Source: Hyperoplus lanceolatus (lineage: Eukaryota; Chordata; Actinopteri; Uranoscopiformes; Ammodytidae). From it: a stretch of DNA of 64,000 nt. The notes under the pieces were generated by a model. That model had not been told where the DNA came from. It made no database searches and saw nothing but the letters and a program-made list of their open reading frames with translations. This document shows positions 47,554 to 59,109 of this stretch, piece after piece; positions within the stretch are counted from its first letter, which is position 1; each line of letters begins with the position of its first letter. Where the stretch lies: NCBI GenBank assembly GCA_026929865.2, contig CM049405.1, positions 22,500,001-22,564,000 on the forward strand, read 5' to 3'. The translations under genes were made by a program, and so were the position numbers.

Positions 47554-48528
47554 GTGATCGCTTTGGTGCCCGTTGGCTCAGGTTCCGGGCCGCCTGTGGG
47601 GCCCATCTCGCCAGCGGTGTTTGCAGTGGAGCCTGAAGTCAGCAATCCCCTGCCCGTGGCGTCTGTACCCATTCCCAGGACGTATGTGCCCCAAGCAGCC
47701 CTGGCCCAGTCACCACAGCTAGAGGGGGAGGGGTCCCCGCCGACCGTGAGAGAGATATGGATAAAGAACCGGGAGGGGCTGGACGACCAGCAGCAGGAAC
47801 AGTTGTGGCAGTTGCTGCTTGAATTCCAGGACAGTTTTGCTATGAAAGAGGATGAGGTGGGCCAGACTCACTTGGTGCTGCACGAGATCGACATCGGAGA
47901 TGCCAGGCCTATCAAGTGTCGCTAGCGGCGTCTCCCTTTGGCACGTCAGGAGGCGTGTGACCAAGCGGTGGAGGACATGCTGCAGTCAGGCGTAATTGAG
48001 CCTTGTGACAGTCCCTGGGCGTCCGCTGTCGTCATGGTCCCCAAAAAGAACAGTACCTGGCGGCTCTGCCCAGACTACAGGCCGGTGAACGGGGTGACCA
48101 GAAAAGACTCGTATCCCCTGCCGCGCATTGACGAGTCTCTGGACTTGGTCTCAGGATCGTCCTGGTTCTCTGCCTTGGACCTCCGCAGCGGGTACTACCA
48201 GGTGCCCCTCTCCCCAGAAGCAAGACCCAAGACAGCTTTCTGCACAGGCCGGGGTTTGTGGCAGTTCAAAGTCCTTAGTTTCGGACTGTGTAACGCCCCA
48301 GCCACCTTCGCCCGGCTGATGGACCGGGTCCTGTCAGGCATCCCCCGCCAGCAATGCCTGGTATACCTTGACGATATCCTGGCGCACGGCAGCTCCTTTG
48401 ACTCCGCCCTCGAGTCCCTGCGCCAGGTGCTGGAACGAATCCGTGCAGCAGGCCTGAAGCTACACCCAGAGAAGTGTCACTTTATGCGCAGAGAGGTACA
48501 GCTCTTGGGACACAAGGTGGGGGGGGGG
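47554..48528 (+). pseudogene. Gypsy reverse transcriptase domain
   Basis: After a linker, the conserved series appears in order: VIEPCDSPWASAVVMVPKKN, then WRLCPDYRPVN, then SALDLRSGYYQVPL, then FGLCNAPATF, then the catalytic YLDD (48364-48375) and LHPEKCHF. A TAG stop at 47923-47925 lies before the finger region. The frame is lost in a G-run at about 48518-48528, where the following RNase H continues in another frame. The enzyme copies element RNA to DNA. Confidence 0.92.
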
Positions 48529-49180
48529 AGGGCATCAGCACAATGGAGGCGAAAGTGCAGGCGGTGGCAGACTGGCCCACCCCTGCTAATCAGAAGCAGC
48601 TAAAGAGATTCCTGGGCCTGGCTTCCTATTACAGGAAGTTTGTGCGGGGTTTTTCATGCTTGGCTGCTCCTCTTTATGGGCTGCTGCAAAAGGACAGTGA
48701 CTTTGTGTGGACCGAGCAGTGCCAGGGGGCGTTCACCAGCCTTCAGCGTGTCCTGAGCGAGTCCCCCGTGCTGGCCCCAGCCGACCCCTCACTGCCGTTC
48801 ATGCTGGACACCAATGCTAGCGGCGTCGGGGTGGGAGGGGTGCTCTCCCTAGTGGGGCCTGATGGAGAGAGAGTGGTGGCGTACTTTAGCCGGGCATTTA
48901 ACAAGGCGGAGCGGCGCTACTGCGTTACCCGCAGGGAGCTCTTGGCCGTAGTGCTCTCCATCCGTCACTTCAAGTACTACCTCTGCGGCCTGCCTTTTAC
49001 AGTGAGGACAGACCACGCGGCTCTCCAGTGGCTCATGACCTTCAAAGAGCCAGAAGGGCAGGTGGCCAGGTGGTTGGAGGAACTCCAGGCCTACGTCTTC
49101 AGAGTGGAACACCGGGCTGGAGCCCGACACACCAACGCCGACGCGCTCTCTCGGCGACCCTGCGCTGCAGAGGGGTGTTG
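48529..49180 (+). pseudogene. Gypsy RNase H domain (with RT connection)
   Basis: The connection carries RFLGLASYYRKFVRGF. The RNase H then shows FMLDTNASGVGVGGVL (first aspartate), the glutamate in RRELLAVV, the aspartate in VRTDHAAL and the closing NADALSRRP. These are the catalytic positions expected for the domain. It is open from the G-run shift through to the integrase and removes RNA from the RNA-DNA hybrid. Confidence 0.92.
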
Positions 49181-50742
49181 CTGCTGCGAGAGGAAGGAGG
49201 CCCGCGAGAGAGAACTGCGGGAGGAGGAAGGCTGCGCCGCGGTGCAGCAGGTGGAGGTCGTCTGCCGAGAGCTGGAGACCATAGAGGGAGGTGATTGGAG
49301 AAAGCATCAGGAACAAGATACCGACCTTCGGCCGGTATTGCAGTGGTTGGAGGCTCAGCGAAAACCACCGTGGGAAGAGGTGGCCGCCCTCTCCAGAGTT
49401 GTCAAAGGACTCTGGGCCAAGTTTGGGGTCCTGCGTCTCTGCCAGGGCGTGCTGCAGCAGGCCTGGAAGGGGCCGGCCACAGGCGAGGAGAGGTGGCAGG
49501 TTGTGGTCCCCAAAGGCCTACAGGGGGCAGTGCTCAAGGCCATGCATGGAGCCGCAGGGTCGGGGCACTCTGGGGTGGCTAAGACACTCCGACGCCTACG
49601 CCAGGGTTTTTACTGGGGCCGGTTCCGGAGGGACGTGGAGGACTTTTGCCAGCGGTGTGACCCCTGCACAGCACGAAAAGGTCCCACCAGGTGCTCACAT
49701 GCTCCCCTTCAGCAGTTTCTGGTGGGCGCACCTATGGAGAGGGTGGCGGTAGATGTACTGGGGCCGCTGCCCCGCTCGGACAGAGGCAACCGCTATGTTC
49801 TACGGCCATTGACTACTTCACCAAGTGGCCGGAAGCCTATGCCATCCCCGATCAGGAAGCGGAGACCATGGCAGACTGGAAGGCATGTTCAGCCGTTTCG
49901 GGGTGCCTGAGACTTTGCATAGTGACCAGGGGAGAAACTTTGAGTCTCGGGTGTTTGCCGCTATGTGTGAGCGCCTGGGAATTCATAAGACCCGCACCAC
50001 TCCCCAGAGGCTGCAGAGTGATGGACTGGTGGAGCAATTTCACCGCACTACGGGCCAACAGCTGGCCATCCTCACCTCCCAGCACCAGAGAGACTGGGAT
50101 AACCACCTGCCCCTGGTTCTCATGTCTTGCCGCACCGCCGTGCAGGAGTCTACGGCATGCACGCCGTCCCTTCTCATGCTGGGAAGGGAGCTACGTACCC
50201 CAGCAGAGCTAGCGTTTGGTCGACCACCTGATGCCCCAGACTGTTCCCTGGGCCCCGAGTATGCCAGGAGACTCCAAGATCGCCTGGAGTCGGCCCACCT
50301 ATTTGCCCAGGAGCAGCAGCAGATGGCAGGGGTGAGGCAGAAAAGGAACTATGATGTGAAAAGCAAAGGCAGGCATTTCCAGGCGGGAGAACTAGTTTGG
50401 GTGTTCAACCCTTAAAGGAAGAAGGGAAGATGCCCCAAATTGGACAGTCCTTGGGTGGGTCCCTGTCGAGTTCTGGAGAGGCTGGGTAAGGTGGTGTACC
50501 GGTTGCACTTACCACCTAAAGGAAGAAGGGTGGCACTTCACAGAGACAGACTGGCTCCATACAGAGGGGGTGCTGTCCCTCTGGCCCAGGGGGGTCTAGC
50601 GTCTCCTCGCGGTCGGTCTGCCTCCCCACAGCCCACCCCCCAGGCCACACCGGCGGGACGCAGACTGGTAGCCCCATACCCTGTACACCAGAGTCCTGGA
50701 GCGGGAGTCCTTGGCGGCCAAGGAGGCCACCAGGGCACTTAA
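49181..50742 (+). pseudogene. Gypsy integrase with zinc finger, broken DDE core and GPY/F-like tail
   Basis: The HHCC finger is intact (HGAAGSGHSG at about 49543, and CDPC at about 49661). The first catalytic aspartate, in VDVLGPLP (about 49750), is in the RNase H frame. YFTKWPEAYAIPDQEAE is in a second frame, and the second aspartate (HSDQG, 49924-49926) and glutamate (50032-50034, DX35E spacing) are in a third. A TAA at 50413-50415 precedes the C-terminal WVGPCRVLERLGKVVYRL, a GPY/F-like module. The reading then ends at 50742. No chromodomain is seen. The enzyme would insert the cDNA into the genome. Confidence 0.88.
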
Positions 50743-50896
50743 AAGACTTTGTCTGCTATCTGCAGGAAAATAAAAGTAATGTTTTACAGTATTGTGCCTG
50801 TTGTTATATTGGGGGTTGAAGCTCATTATGTTAAAGGGCAGTTATGTTATTCTGAGTGCCGTTTTTCTGTGGATTCCTCGGGGCGAGGAACTTTGT

Positions 50897-50910
50897 GAAG
50901 GGGGGGGGGG
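50897..50910 (+). other. Polypurine tract
   Basis: GAAG followed by ten G ends three bases before the 3' LTR. It would prime plus-strand DNA synthesis. Confidence 0.85.
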
Positions 50911-50913
50911 TAA

Positions 50914-51099
50914 TGTAGCGTCACAGGGTTGGGAGATAGGGGAGGCTCATCTCAGAGGGGGTTCTTAGTGTGACTTCTTCTTCGCGGGGTTGTTGTTGTG
51001 TTTCCGGTCAAGCTGTGACCTACATGTTCAAGTAAAGGATGACATTAAAACCCGCTGTTAAGCAAGACTTCATTCACTGCCTCGCCTGTGGTCATTACA
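50914..51099 (+). repeat. 3' LTR of the gypsy element
   Basis: It has the same 186 bp as the 5' LTR with four substitutions (two G/A or T/C transitions and two transversions). Its final TTACA is followed by the target duplication ATAT. Confidence 0.95.
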
Positions 51100-51103
51100 A
51101 TAT

Positions 51104-52331
51104 GCAGCATGTCTGATCCTGGGTTTAAGCTGTTGTATCAATGGTTTTAAAATGCATGCAATCCTCCTTGTGTGGTAGTCATGCTCACAAATCAGAACTT
51201 GCCCAAGGACAAGGTGACTGTTTATGCCGACCAACAACAATCAGGCGAAACCAACGGAAACGATACATTCCTGATGGGAGAAAAGGGTTCGAAGCACACT
51301 GGTGGTAGGCTATAGTATTACAGAGAGATGTGCAATAAAAGAGGGTAGGCCAACATTTCATACAGTCATTTATGTGTGATTGTTACACAAAGGCACTCTG
51401 AGCTAACACAGATAGAGTTCTACCACATGCGACAAGCAAGTCTAAAAGGACAGGTTCAATAACTATGTTTGGGCAACATTAAAATCATACACAAAGCCTA
51501 CTGTATGCATGCTACAATATCTGCAAAAAACATCTGGCAAACTATCTGAAAGATGCAGAAAAAACAAGAATGTGTGAAATACAGATGTGCTAAGCTAAAA
51601 TAACAGAATAAAAACCATATAGCCTACTAACTTTAAAATAATGGTATAGCTAAAATCACTCACATCACAAGAATCCTGCCAAAAGATGAATTGAGTGAAT
51701 TATTACACTGTAGTGCTTGTGGGCTGTTGGTGTTGCTCTGAAATGTCCAAAAAAAAAACTTAATAACAAAGTAATAAACTAACCAACTTATTAATCATGC
51801 CAGTCACAAACACATCTTAATTAGGCCATACTCTGAGAGAGATTTAATTTATCTGGCAAACATGGAGATTTTAAGCATCCCTTTCTCTCTCTCTTTATTC
51901 CATAAATAGCACCCGGTTTGAGATTTATATTTAGGACAACGCTATTTTTTCTGCGTCCTTGATGTTGAAAATGCTTCTGACTCACTGTAATGCTGTTACC
52001 ATTCTGTCGTTCGCTCTCTAATCTTATTCTGCGGGAAAATCTTTGATGAAGAGCTATTTATTACAGATATCTTATTTGAATTTTCACCTTTTTATATATT
52101 TTTATATATTCAGGAAATGATTCAGCTAAAAAACACATCCTCTGCCTCAGCTCCATCCTGCTGAAGACAGGAATAAGAAAATAAACCCGTAACCTATATG
52201 ATGGAGAAGGTCAATATTGCTATTGATGGTAGTAGCAAATTGGTAAACCACAATCAAGGGGAAACATTATCTGAAAGTGGTTAGCCTATTATCCAGCTCT
52301 AGCATTCTTTAGCTTAGTCAGTGTTGTACCC
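51104..52331. other. Non-coding stretch, no gene or repeat recognised
   Basis: The sequence is AT-rich and appears unique. No exon was found. Confidence 0.45.
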
Positions 52332-52446
52332 TGCGTTCAAATACCCACACTTTCTGTTATTTAGTATGGTAGAAAAAAGATTTAGGATGTCCCAATTCGT
52401 GTGGTCAGATTAAGTATGCTTGAAAATACCCGGATGTCTACTACAT
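52332..52446. repeat. MITE family F, right-truncated copy
   Basis: CCCTGCGTTCAAATACCCACACTTTCTG through AAAATACCCGGATGTCTACTA is nearly identical to the first 115 bp of 14625-14810. The right inverted repeat is missing. Confidence 0.75.
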
Positions 52447-52638
52447 CTGGCCAAGATTTTGAGTGTTGAAATCAGCATGCTATTTGGGCGATTCTGACAG
52501 TGCATCATTTAGCAGCTAAGGGGCCAGATTATTTTGACCAAAGCAGAGGATAAAGGAGTGTGAACATTTGCATGAATCAGCCAGAGCTCCAAACTCCTAA
52601 TTAATTGATAATTAATATTTTTGCTGGATGTGTAAATG

Positions 52639-53090
52639 TAGCCTGGCAAGACCATGATGTTCTCGCAATTAATTCATTTGCAAGCAACGCAATTAATTTC
52701 TCTCATTCAGATCAGTCTGGACTTTCTCTTCTCTCTGTGGGTAATAGCTCACCAAATGATGCCCCGGCCAATCAGGGCCTGCGTTCAGACCTAACTTGGT
52801 TCCTTATAGAGGAAGTCAGCGTCTGATTGGTTCAATTAGTCGTCAGTCTAGCCTCGTGAGATCAGATTTATCTCACAAGCGTATACGTTGATACATGTTG
52901 ACTGTAGTGAACTACTTGATCCAATCAGGGGCTGCCTTCCACTAACAAACGGAAAGTGGGGAGAGTCTGGTCTGACTGCGGGCTAGATTTACATCTACAA
53001 GAACCAATCAGAAGCTGCCTTCCACTAACAGACTGGGAGGGCTCCTCCCCACGTAGAAAAGACAAACTGATCTACTAGAGAACATTTTAG
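52639..53090. repeat. Cluster of TAGCCT-ended repeat pieces with CCAAT words
   Basis: TAGCCTGGCAAGACC at 52639, TCTAGCCTCGTGAGATC at 52847 and GCGGGCTAGA at about 52980 look like ends of old inverted-repeat elements. Two direct copies of CCAATCAG..GCTGCCTTCCACTAACA begin at about 52921 and 53004. CCAATCAG or its inverse occurs at least four times. The first end resembles that of the element at 27875 but no complete unit could be closed. Confidence 0.4.
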
Positions 53091-55303
53091 CAGTAACAAA
53101 GCTAGTGTCTGTCAGCCAGTTGTGTAGTTTTTTTTACCTCAAGGGTCCAAAAAACCACAGGTCTTTTTAAGATGCTAGCAAACAATTGACTATTTATTAC
53201 ATAGCAAGCCGAAATCAATTCAGTTGGCTTCCGTCTCAGACCATACTGTTAATCTGCTTACCCTATTAACGAAGCAATTGAGCTAAAAGAGGCTCCAAAA
53301 ACCCTCCACAGCAGTGATGATTACTTTGATATTATTATATAGAGTGATTTGATTTAATGTTCATTTAAAAAAATGTTGATTAATGCTGGTTGAGGGACTT
53401 CTCTACAATGGCTTCTGGAAGAGAGCATTATACTCACTACTTACCCTCATGTTTCTATGACCACCAGTATGGCGGCCCCAGCTCCCTGTCCGAGGCCTTT
53501 CTCTAACCTTCAGGCTACAGCTGACCCCCTTTTATGCGGCTACACAATGTTATCATACAGTCTCCCAATCGAATGCATTAGAATTTCTGCTTTAATGCAC
53601 CAAACATGGAATAGATGCAGCAACAGACAATGGTTATTATCCCTTAGCCCTAAGCTACTGTACATCCACTCCTGTTTAAAGGTATTTTTCCTTCATCTAG
53701 GTCAGGTCAGCCATGTCACTACAATAATACTTTTAATTTCTTCTCCCATTGAAGGTGGGCAATCCACTCTCATCCACACTAATTATTTAAGTAATTGGAG
53801 GAGCTAGCTAATTGAGGTTGGGTATATCAGCACATAGCTTTGTCATGTGAGTGAAACATTGAAAATAATGTGACAGGTCAGAGTCTGTTTTGGTAAGTGT
53901 ATGCCCTGAGGGACAGGGCCAAGTTGTTAATTTTTCGGTATATTCACTGCAATTCACAGCTGTCACATTTGCCTGGGCTCTTTTCTTTTAACTCTTTCTG
54001 CTGCAATGTTCTGTTGAGCTACAGTTTGAAAATGAGTCTGTTACAAAAGGTGAAACTGGAACAACTGGTGGTTTATTCACTATATCTACATAAACAGGCT
54101 ATAAGTTAATTATGATCATAATTATTAACTATGGACTCGTTTGGTTTGGACCTATGAACCGGTGTGCTTTGTAAACCACTTCTTTAGATGCTGTGTGCAA
54201 TATGTAACATCATTCTAATGAGGCATTTTTCAATCTTACACCATAGTGTGAGATGCTGGCGTTTAAAGAGCATAAGTTAAACTGGCAGTATGTCCAACAG
54301 CTTAATGCTCCGAAAAGTTCTTCAATCGTGCAAAGGCACACACAACGTTTCAGGTGACACATTTGGCTTTATTGCCCAAGCTACAACATGGATGTGGATA
54401 ACATCGTCTTTTTCTTTTTTTAAAACATGATGTGCTCACAAGTATTAATGCAGCACTTGGGGCTGACACCAACGTAAACATTTGTGTACATGTGTATATG
54501 TAGGCATATGCAATGTGTTAGTGATCTGACGCATGGCATATGCCAACACATACAGTAAATGTAGGCATATGCCATTTTCATCAGATGCAAGTTTTAAGTA
54601 AATAACTAAGGTTTAAAATGCCTTTTATAAGAAGAGCATATCTGTGGGGATTAATCAGTAAACACTAGGAATACAAATTGACACGATTTAGGTCTCAAAT
54701 CCTGTGCTGACTCACCAAGGTTAATGCTGCCAGTAGCCTATATGCTTCGACAGCTCACACCCACTTGACGCTGTGTTTTGCCAGCTGTGTGGAAGTGAGA
54801 CAGAAGCCAGGGTTTAAACTTCACACTCTCTCTTTCTCTCTCTCTCTCTTTTCTCTCAGGTGTTTTTTCATCCTCCAGTCTATTTCTGTCACTCTCCATG
54901 TGAACAGAGTACAACACTATGAATGCCTTCTATGAGGGGCTGTTTGAAGATGTACACCATCGTTTCCATAGTTAAACAATATCGTGGCAGTTCAGACAAC
55001 TATTAGCAATTTTGATTTCCAAAGTGTGATACTTAAACTAGTTATTTTCTACCATAACCTGGCTCTGAGTGTGAACCTGATAGGCAGCCAAATACTAAAA
55101 TAAGATCATTAGCGATAAAGTCAACTGGTCTACCACATATGTACAATGTACATGTTCATCCTTTATTCAGTTAAATACATCTACTGGAAATACAAATGTA
55201 TTTTTCAAGTGACTATACAGCTTTCACAGGAAAACTAAGATATATGAAACTGTGAGTAAAAGTACTGAAGTCAGCATACTGCACTCACCATTATAGGACT
55301 TAA
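53091..55303. other. Non-coding stretch, no gene recognised
   Basis: A strong donor-like GGTAAGTAGTG on the minus strand at about 53442 has no convincing coding or acceptor partner. A short TC-rich tract lies at 54818-54860. No repeat ends were recognised. Confidence 0.4.
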
Positions 55304-55598
55304 AGGTGGAGTCAGTGATACTGGAGAATGCTTGTGAAAATCAGTCAATATTTCCTCAGGATGCTCCACCTGTCCGTACTGGTATGTAAACAAAGGGTAT
55401 GTAAACAAGTAAGGGCCACCGGTTGCTAGCAACTTGCCAGTTCCCAGAGCCTGCGTGTGTGTGTGTGTTTTCAACAAACACACACACACACACACACACA
55501 CACTGCGTACAGGTAGTTGATCATGATGAGATAGTCACTGATTTTGACAAAACATTTTGTTTGACAACAAGCCTTCTCCAGAATCGCTGATTCCACCT
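55304..55598. repeat. TTAA-type MITE family B, complete copy
   Basis: The ends are AGGTGGAGTCAGTGATACTGG and its inverse ending CTGATTCCACCT. TTAA is present on both sides (55300-55303 and 55599-55602). The middle has a (TG)n block facing a (CA)n block around TTTTCAACAAA, so the element can fold on itself along much of its length. There is no coding frame. Other copies or fragments are at 7607, 35403 and 60046. Confidence 0.85.
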
Positions 55599-55602
55599 TT
55601 AA

Positions 55603-56867
55603 TTAAATGAGACAGTTATGGTCTTTGTTGACCTATTGACCTCTCTGCCTGACCTCTGGGTCAAAGTGTCTGACCTGTGCTCCAGTGACACCCATTCCAT
55701 TGTCTTGTGCTAGGAGACATACTGATCTGCCATGTGTCTGCAGTTTTAATTGAATTAAAACTCAAATGAACTGAGCTGACCTGAAGTGACCTATACACTG
55801 ACCACACTGTGTCTGAAGTGGACTGGATCAGATCCAGTTGACAATAATCGCATTATCTGCCCCAGTTTGAGAGAAACACATTGTCCTCTTGTGCACTTTC
55901 CCCCTATTAGGAGAATAGAGCCAAATGCTTCCAGACGCCGAAAAGGATCCCATACATTTTTTATTCAGCTCTTCAGCATGTTTCATCCTAGCCATAGCCT
56001 ACTTTCCTTTTCACCACTTGGGGAGGAGGGGGGAAGTGCAGTTTACTTGTTGCTCAGCACGATATATCTCCCAGGTCATACATTAAACATGAGGCTATTC
56101 TGCATAGTGCAAGCATACACAGTTTATCATCACAGCCTCGCTACTGTTTGAAGCCTCTGAAACACTGCAACAATTCAAAATCTAACAAAGTATAATGCTC
56201 TACTTACCGGTCAAAATATGTGACACTTCATTTAAATAAACAATCTTCTAACAAGCAACATATCAGAGAGATATAGGGACTTGTGAGTTCAATAAGCTTT
56301 ATTTGAAAATGAGGATTACAAGGTTGGCTGAACAAAAGCTCTCCCTCTTGACAAATCCTAAAAATTAGTATTTCAAGCTAACTTACAATATATAACACAT
56401 CTTAAAAATGCTAAAATACATATCATTTAATAATCCTATTTCCAGTAACCTAGTTGATAAGCTGAACTCTAGAACAGTGCCACAAATGTATTACTTGAAA
56501 TAAGTTAAATAACACTTCAAATGAAGAGAATGACATGGACATGTCAGGGGGAAGGATCCTGCTTTTGAGACATCTTACCAAGTGAATTTTCACTTGTTCT
56601 ATTGGCATATTTAAAAAAAAAACACATATTACAAGTGAAATAGCCTATTTCTTTTTTCTTATTATTCCCCCCACATAGCTCATGTCTTCACTTATTAGGC
56701 CAAGGGGGATAAGAAGTGAGGATTAGAAATTAGATATGCATGGTCGTAGGGATTTGTAATGTATTCATACAACACATAGGCACGTGCACACACCAAAGCC
56801 TCCCCCCACCCACCCACAATCTGACATCTAGAGCGTGCAGGTCAGCATCCTTACCTTACCCTGCCGG
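55603..56867. other. Non-coding stretch, no gene recognised
   Basis: Repeated TGACCT half-sites occur in 55630-55800 (for example GACCTGAAGTGACCT), but no clear paired nuclear-receptor element is present. No exon was found. Confidence 0.4.
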
Positions 56868-57345
56868 TCGCTGTGTGTATGTGTATCCAGATGTCAGCAG
56901 CCAAGGTGTGGATCATGCCTCAACAACACCATCACATTCACGGACCACCAGAGAAGGAGGAGGCGAGCCGCGGCGACTCTGCAATAATCTGGGTCAAAAC
57001 CATATCCTTATGATGGGGGGAACGAACGCGGTAGTATAGCCTTGGAAGAGAGAGCAGCAGCAGCACACGTCACGGGCCCACATGGATCATCCCAGCATCC
57101 AGCCACCAAGTCAAGTCACAGTCGCATCCTCCGTCCGTCCGCACATCCAGATGCAATGAATTCCAATGAGGGAGGGAGGGGGGTCAAATCCACAAGGTTC
57201 TTGCTTCTCACATCCACACGACGAGGAGCGCTTCCCGCTATACTATAAAAAAACAACAACCGTGTCTGCCTGCACGACGCATCAGAGAGCCACAGCGGAA
57301 GAATCTGTACTCCTCCTCCTCCACCTCTTCTCTCTCTGCTTTATC
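56868..57345 (-). promoter_or_regulatory. Possible promoter and non-coding first exon of nckap5
   Basis: This is the most CpG-dense part of the host sequence (GCGAGCCGCGGCGAC, GAACGAACGCGG, CGTCCGTCCGC, ACGACGAGGAGCGC). Read on the minus strand, a TATA-like TTTTTTTATAGTATAGCGGG lies at about 57235-57255. The following 350 bp is leader-like, and a donor CAGGGTAAGGTAAGG occurs at about 56863-56850. Its strand and place, upstream of all nckap5 exons, fit a first exon. Small upstream ATGs are present. No transcript evidence can be seen in the sequence. Confidence 0.4.
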
Positions 57346-57423
57346 CTATCGCTCTATTTCTGTCTTTCTCTCTCCGATGCTCACCCATATTTCCACTTCA
57401 CTGCTCTCTCTCTCTCTCTCGTG

Positions 57424-57426
<3 letters not shown>

Positions 57427-57496
<70 letters not shown>
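57427..57496. repeat. (TG)n microsatellite preceded by (TC)n
   Basis: About 34 TG units follow a TC-rich tract (57395-57420). Both flank the possible promoter on its upstream side. Confidence 0.97.
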
Positions 57497-57497
<1 letters not shown>

Positions 57498-58036
57498 CCA
57501 GAGGATGTTGAACATGTGTTTCAGGGTGGGGGGTTGGGGACTGCATGCTGACTTCATAGGTGGCAGGCTTTGCTTATAGGCTACACTTCCCACAAACTGA
57601 TAGGTTAAGGGGAGGATGTCAACTGTAGGCTTTTTTTTTTTTTTTGTGACAGTTGCATCAGATCAAATCTACTTGCCCTCTTTTTTTTTCTTCTTGCAAA
57701 CGCTCCTATTTTTGAAATCCAACATCTAGCCGTTAGATGAGAGCGAGATGGCTGGGGAGTTGAGCTGTCTGTGGGGTATGGTGTGAAGTAAGGTAGAAGA
57801 GGAGGGATTGTGCATGGGATTTGATCAAATGGCTGTCTGCTCACTAAATAGCCCCGCAGGACTGGCAGAAGGGGGAAAACAGGCTAATAATATAAGGAAT
57901 GATACAGCACATGAGCATGTTATGTTCCTACATAACACTACTGTCCTCTTTCTAGACAGACACACTTATTTACATCAGCAGACATAGGCATAAGACCCAA
58001 GGGAGGCTTATTTATACTGTAAATTCTTTGATATAT
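57497..58036. other. Non-coding stretch, nothing recognised
   Basis: It contains T-runs (57632-57646, 57682-57690). No exon or element end was found. Confidence 0.45.
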
Positions 58037-59008
58037 CAGTGATTCTTGAGAACCGGGACAAAAGGCCATCTTCCATATGTAACTGCTGTTATGTTTAAAA
58101 CTAAAAATATTTAAAATTGTAGATATTATTAGGGATTAAGAATAGAATGTCTGGAGCACAATTATCCCCTTAAATTTAATTGTATCATTATTATGTCAAA
58201 TATATGTCACTTGTTATCTTCTCACAACGTCCAAAACAGTGTGTCCTCAGAGAAGGTTTCAATCTTTCATGTGCAATTAAAAATTAAATGCATTAGAATT
58301 TCTGCTAAAATTAAAAATTTACTTTATTGATTAAAAAGAGCTTTTTTCATCAAAAGTAACACTAAATAATCTCTCATATCAATAAAAACAGTTTTTCTAC
58401 AACACATTCATGTTTTGTAAGGATTCTAAGTGGTGGGACCACTTTACTGTAAGTCAACACCGTCAGACATTTCATTATGTAAAATGTAATAAAATCAGGC
58501 GAAATAAGGGTAAGCTTTCATTTTGAGGACCCTCTTGTCAAATTCTACCACTGCAGAGCACATTAGAGTCAGACAGGCTCTGATAAGTGTTGTAGTTTTA
58601 GAATATTTTACATTCCAAATCTTGAAAGTCCTGTGTCACAACCATGATATGTCAACACCGACATCCTGAAGAAGTTATTTGACATTTTTTGATCATTTTA
58701 TTTTCCTGAAGTAGTTCATACTAGCACCTAACAACAGAAAAACCAAATGGCTACTAGATAAATTCCATTTGTTATGTTTAATAAACGTTAAATATGTCAA
58801 CACCGTCAGACAGGAAATCTGACGGAGTTGACATCTGATGGTGGTGATAGGCCAATGACGGTAAAAAAAACAAAAGCTGGGAGGTTGTGTCAAAGCTTAG
58901 TAGCTTAGTATATGTTGGAAACAAACATGTAATTTAATTTGCCGAAACATAGGGTTTGTATTTTTTCAACATTGCACCCTGTTTTGTCCCACTTCTCAAG
59001 AATCACTG
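58037..59008. mobile_element. Non-autonomous DNA transposon, 972 bp, with repeated internal motif
   Basis: The ends are CAGTGATTCTTGAGAA (continuing CCGGGACAAAA) and the inverse TTTTGTCCCACTTCTCAAGAATCACTG. A TA lies within a base or two of each end, so a TA target is possible but not clean. Inside, GTCAACACCG occurs at about 58456, 58651 and 58796, and the inverse CTGACGGAGTTGACA at 58819. The 58796-58835 pair forms a stem around AGGAAAT. No transposase frame is present. Confidence 0.7.
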
Positions 59009-59109
59009 CTATACGACTCCAGCACCACCCCAGTTCAGTTAGAGTAAATTATAAAACCAGCCAAAGACAACACAGACTTTTTATTTTATCCATTAAAAAA
59101 GCAACTTAA

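Larger units (their letters stand above)
45737..51099 (+). mobile_element. Ty3/gypsy-type LTR retrotransposon, structurally complete, coding region broken
   Basis: The element is 5363 bp with two 186-bp LTRs (TGTAGC...TTACA), a 4-bp target duplication ATAT (45733-45736 and 51100-51103), a primer-binding site, gag, and pol in the order protease, reverse transcriptase, RNase H, integrase, and a purine tract. The integrase lies after RNase H, which is the Ty3/gypsy order. No envelope-like frame follows. The LTRs differ at 4 of 186 positions, so the insertion is fairly recent. GC content is clearly higher than in the surrounding intron. At least five frame changes and five in-frame stops make it inactive as it stands. 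It lies about 120 bp beyond MITE family A copy 3. Confidence 0.95.

Noticed and set aside
48849..49316. Long minus-strand frames within the gypsy pol region
   Set aside because: They are shadows of the GC-rich RNase H/integrase coding strand.
53436..53530. Possible minus-strand exon with donor GTAAGTAGTG
   Set aside because: The donor is strong, but the upstream reading is short, not coiled-coil, and lacks a clear acceptor. It could be a non-coding exon but there is no positive evidence.
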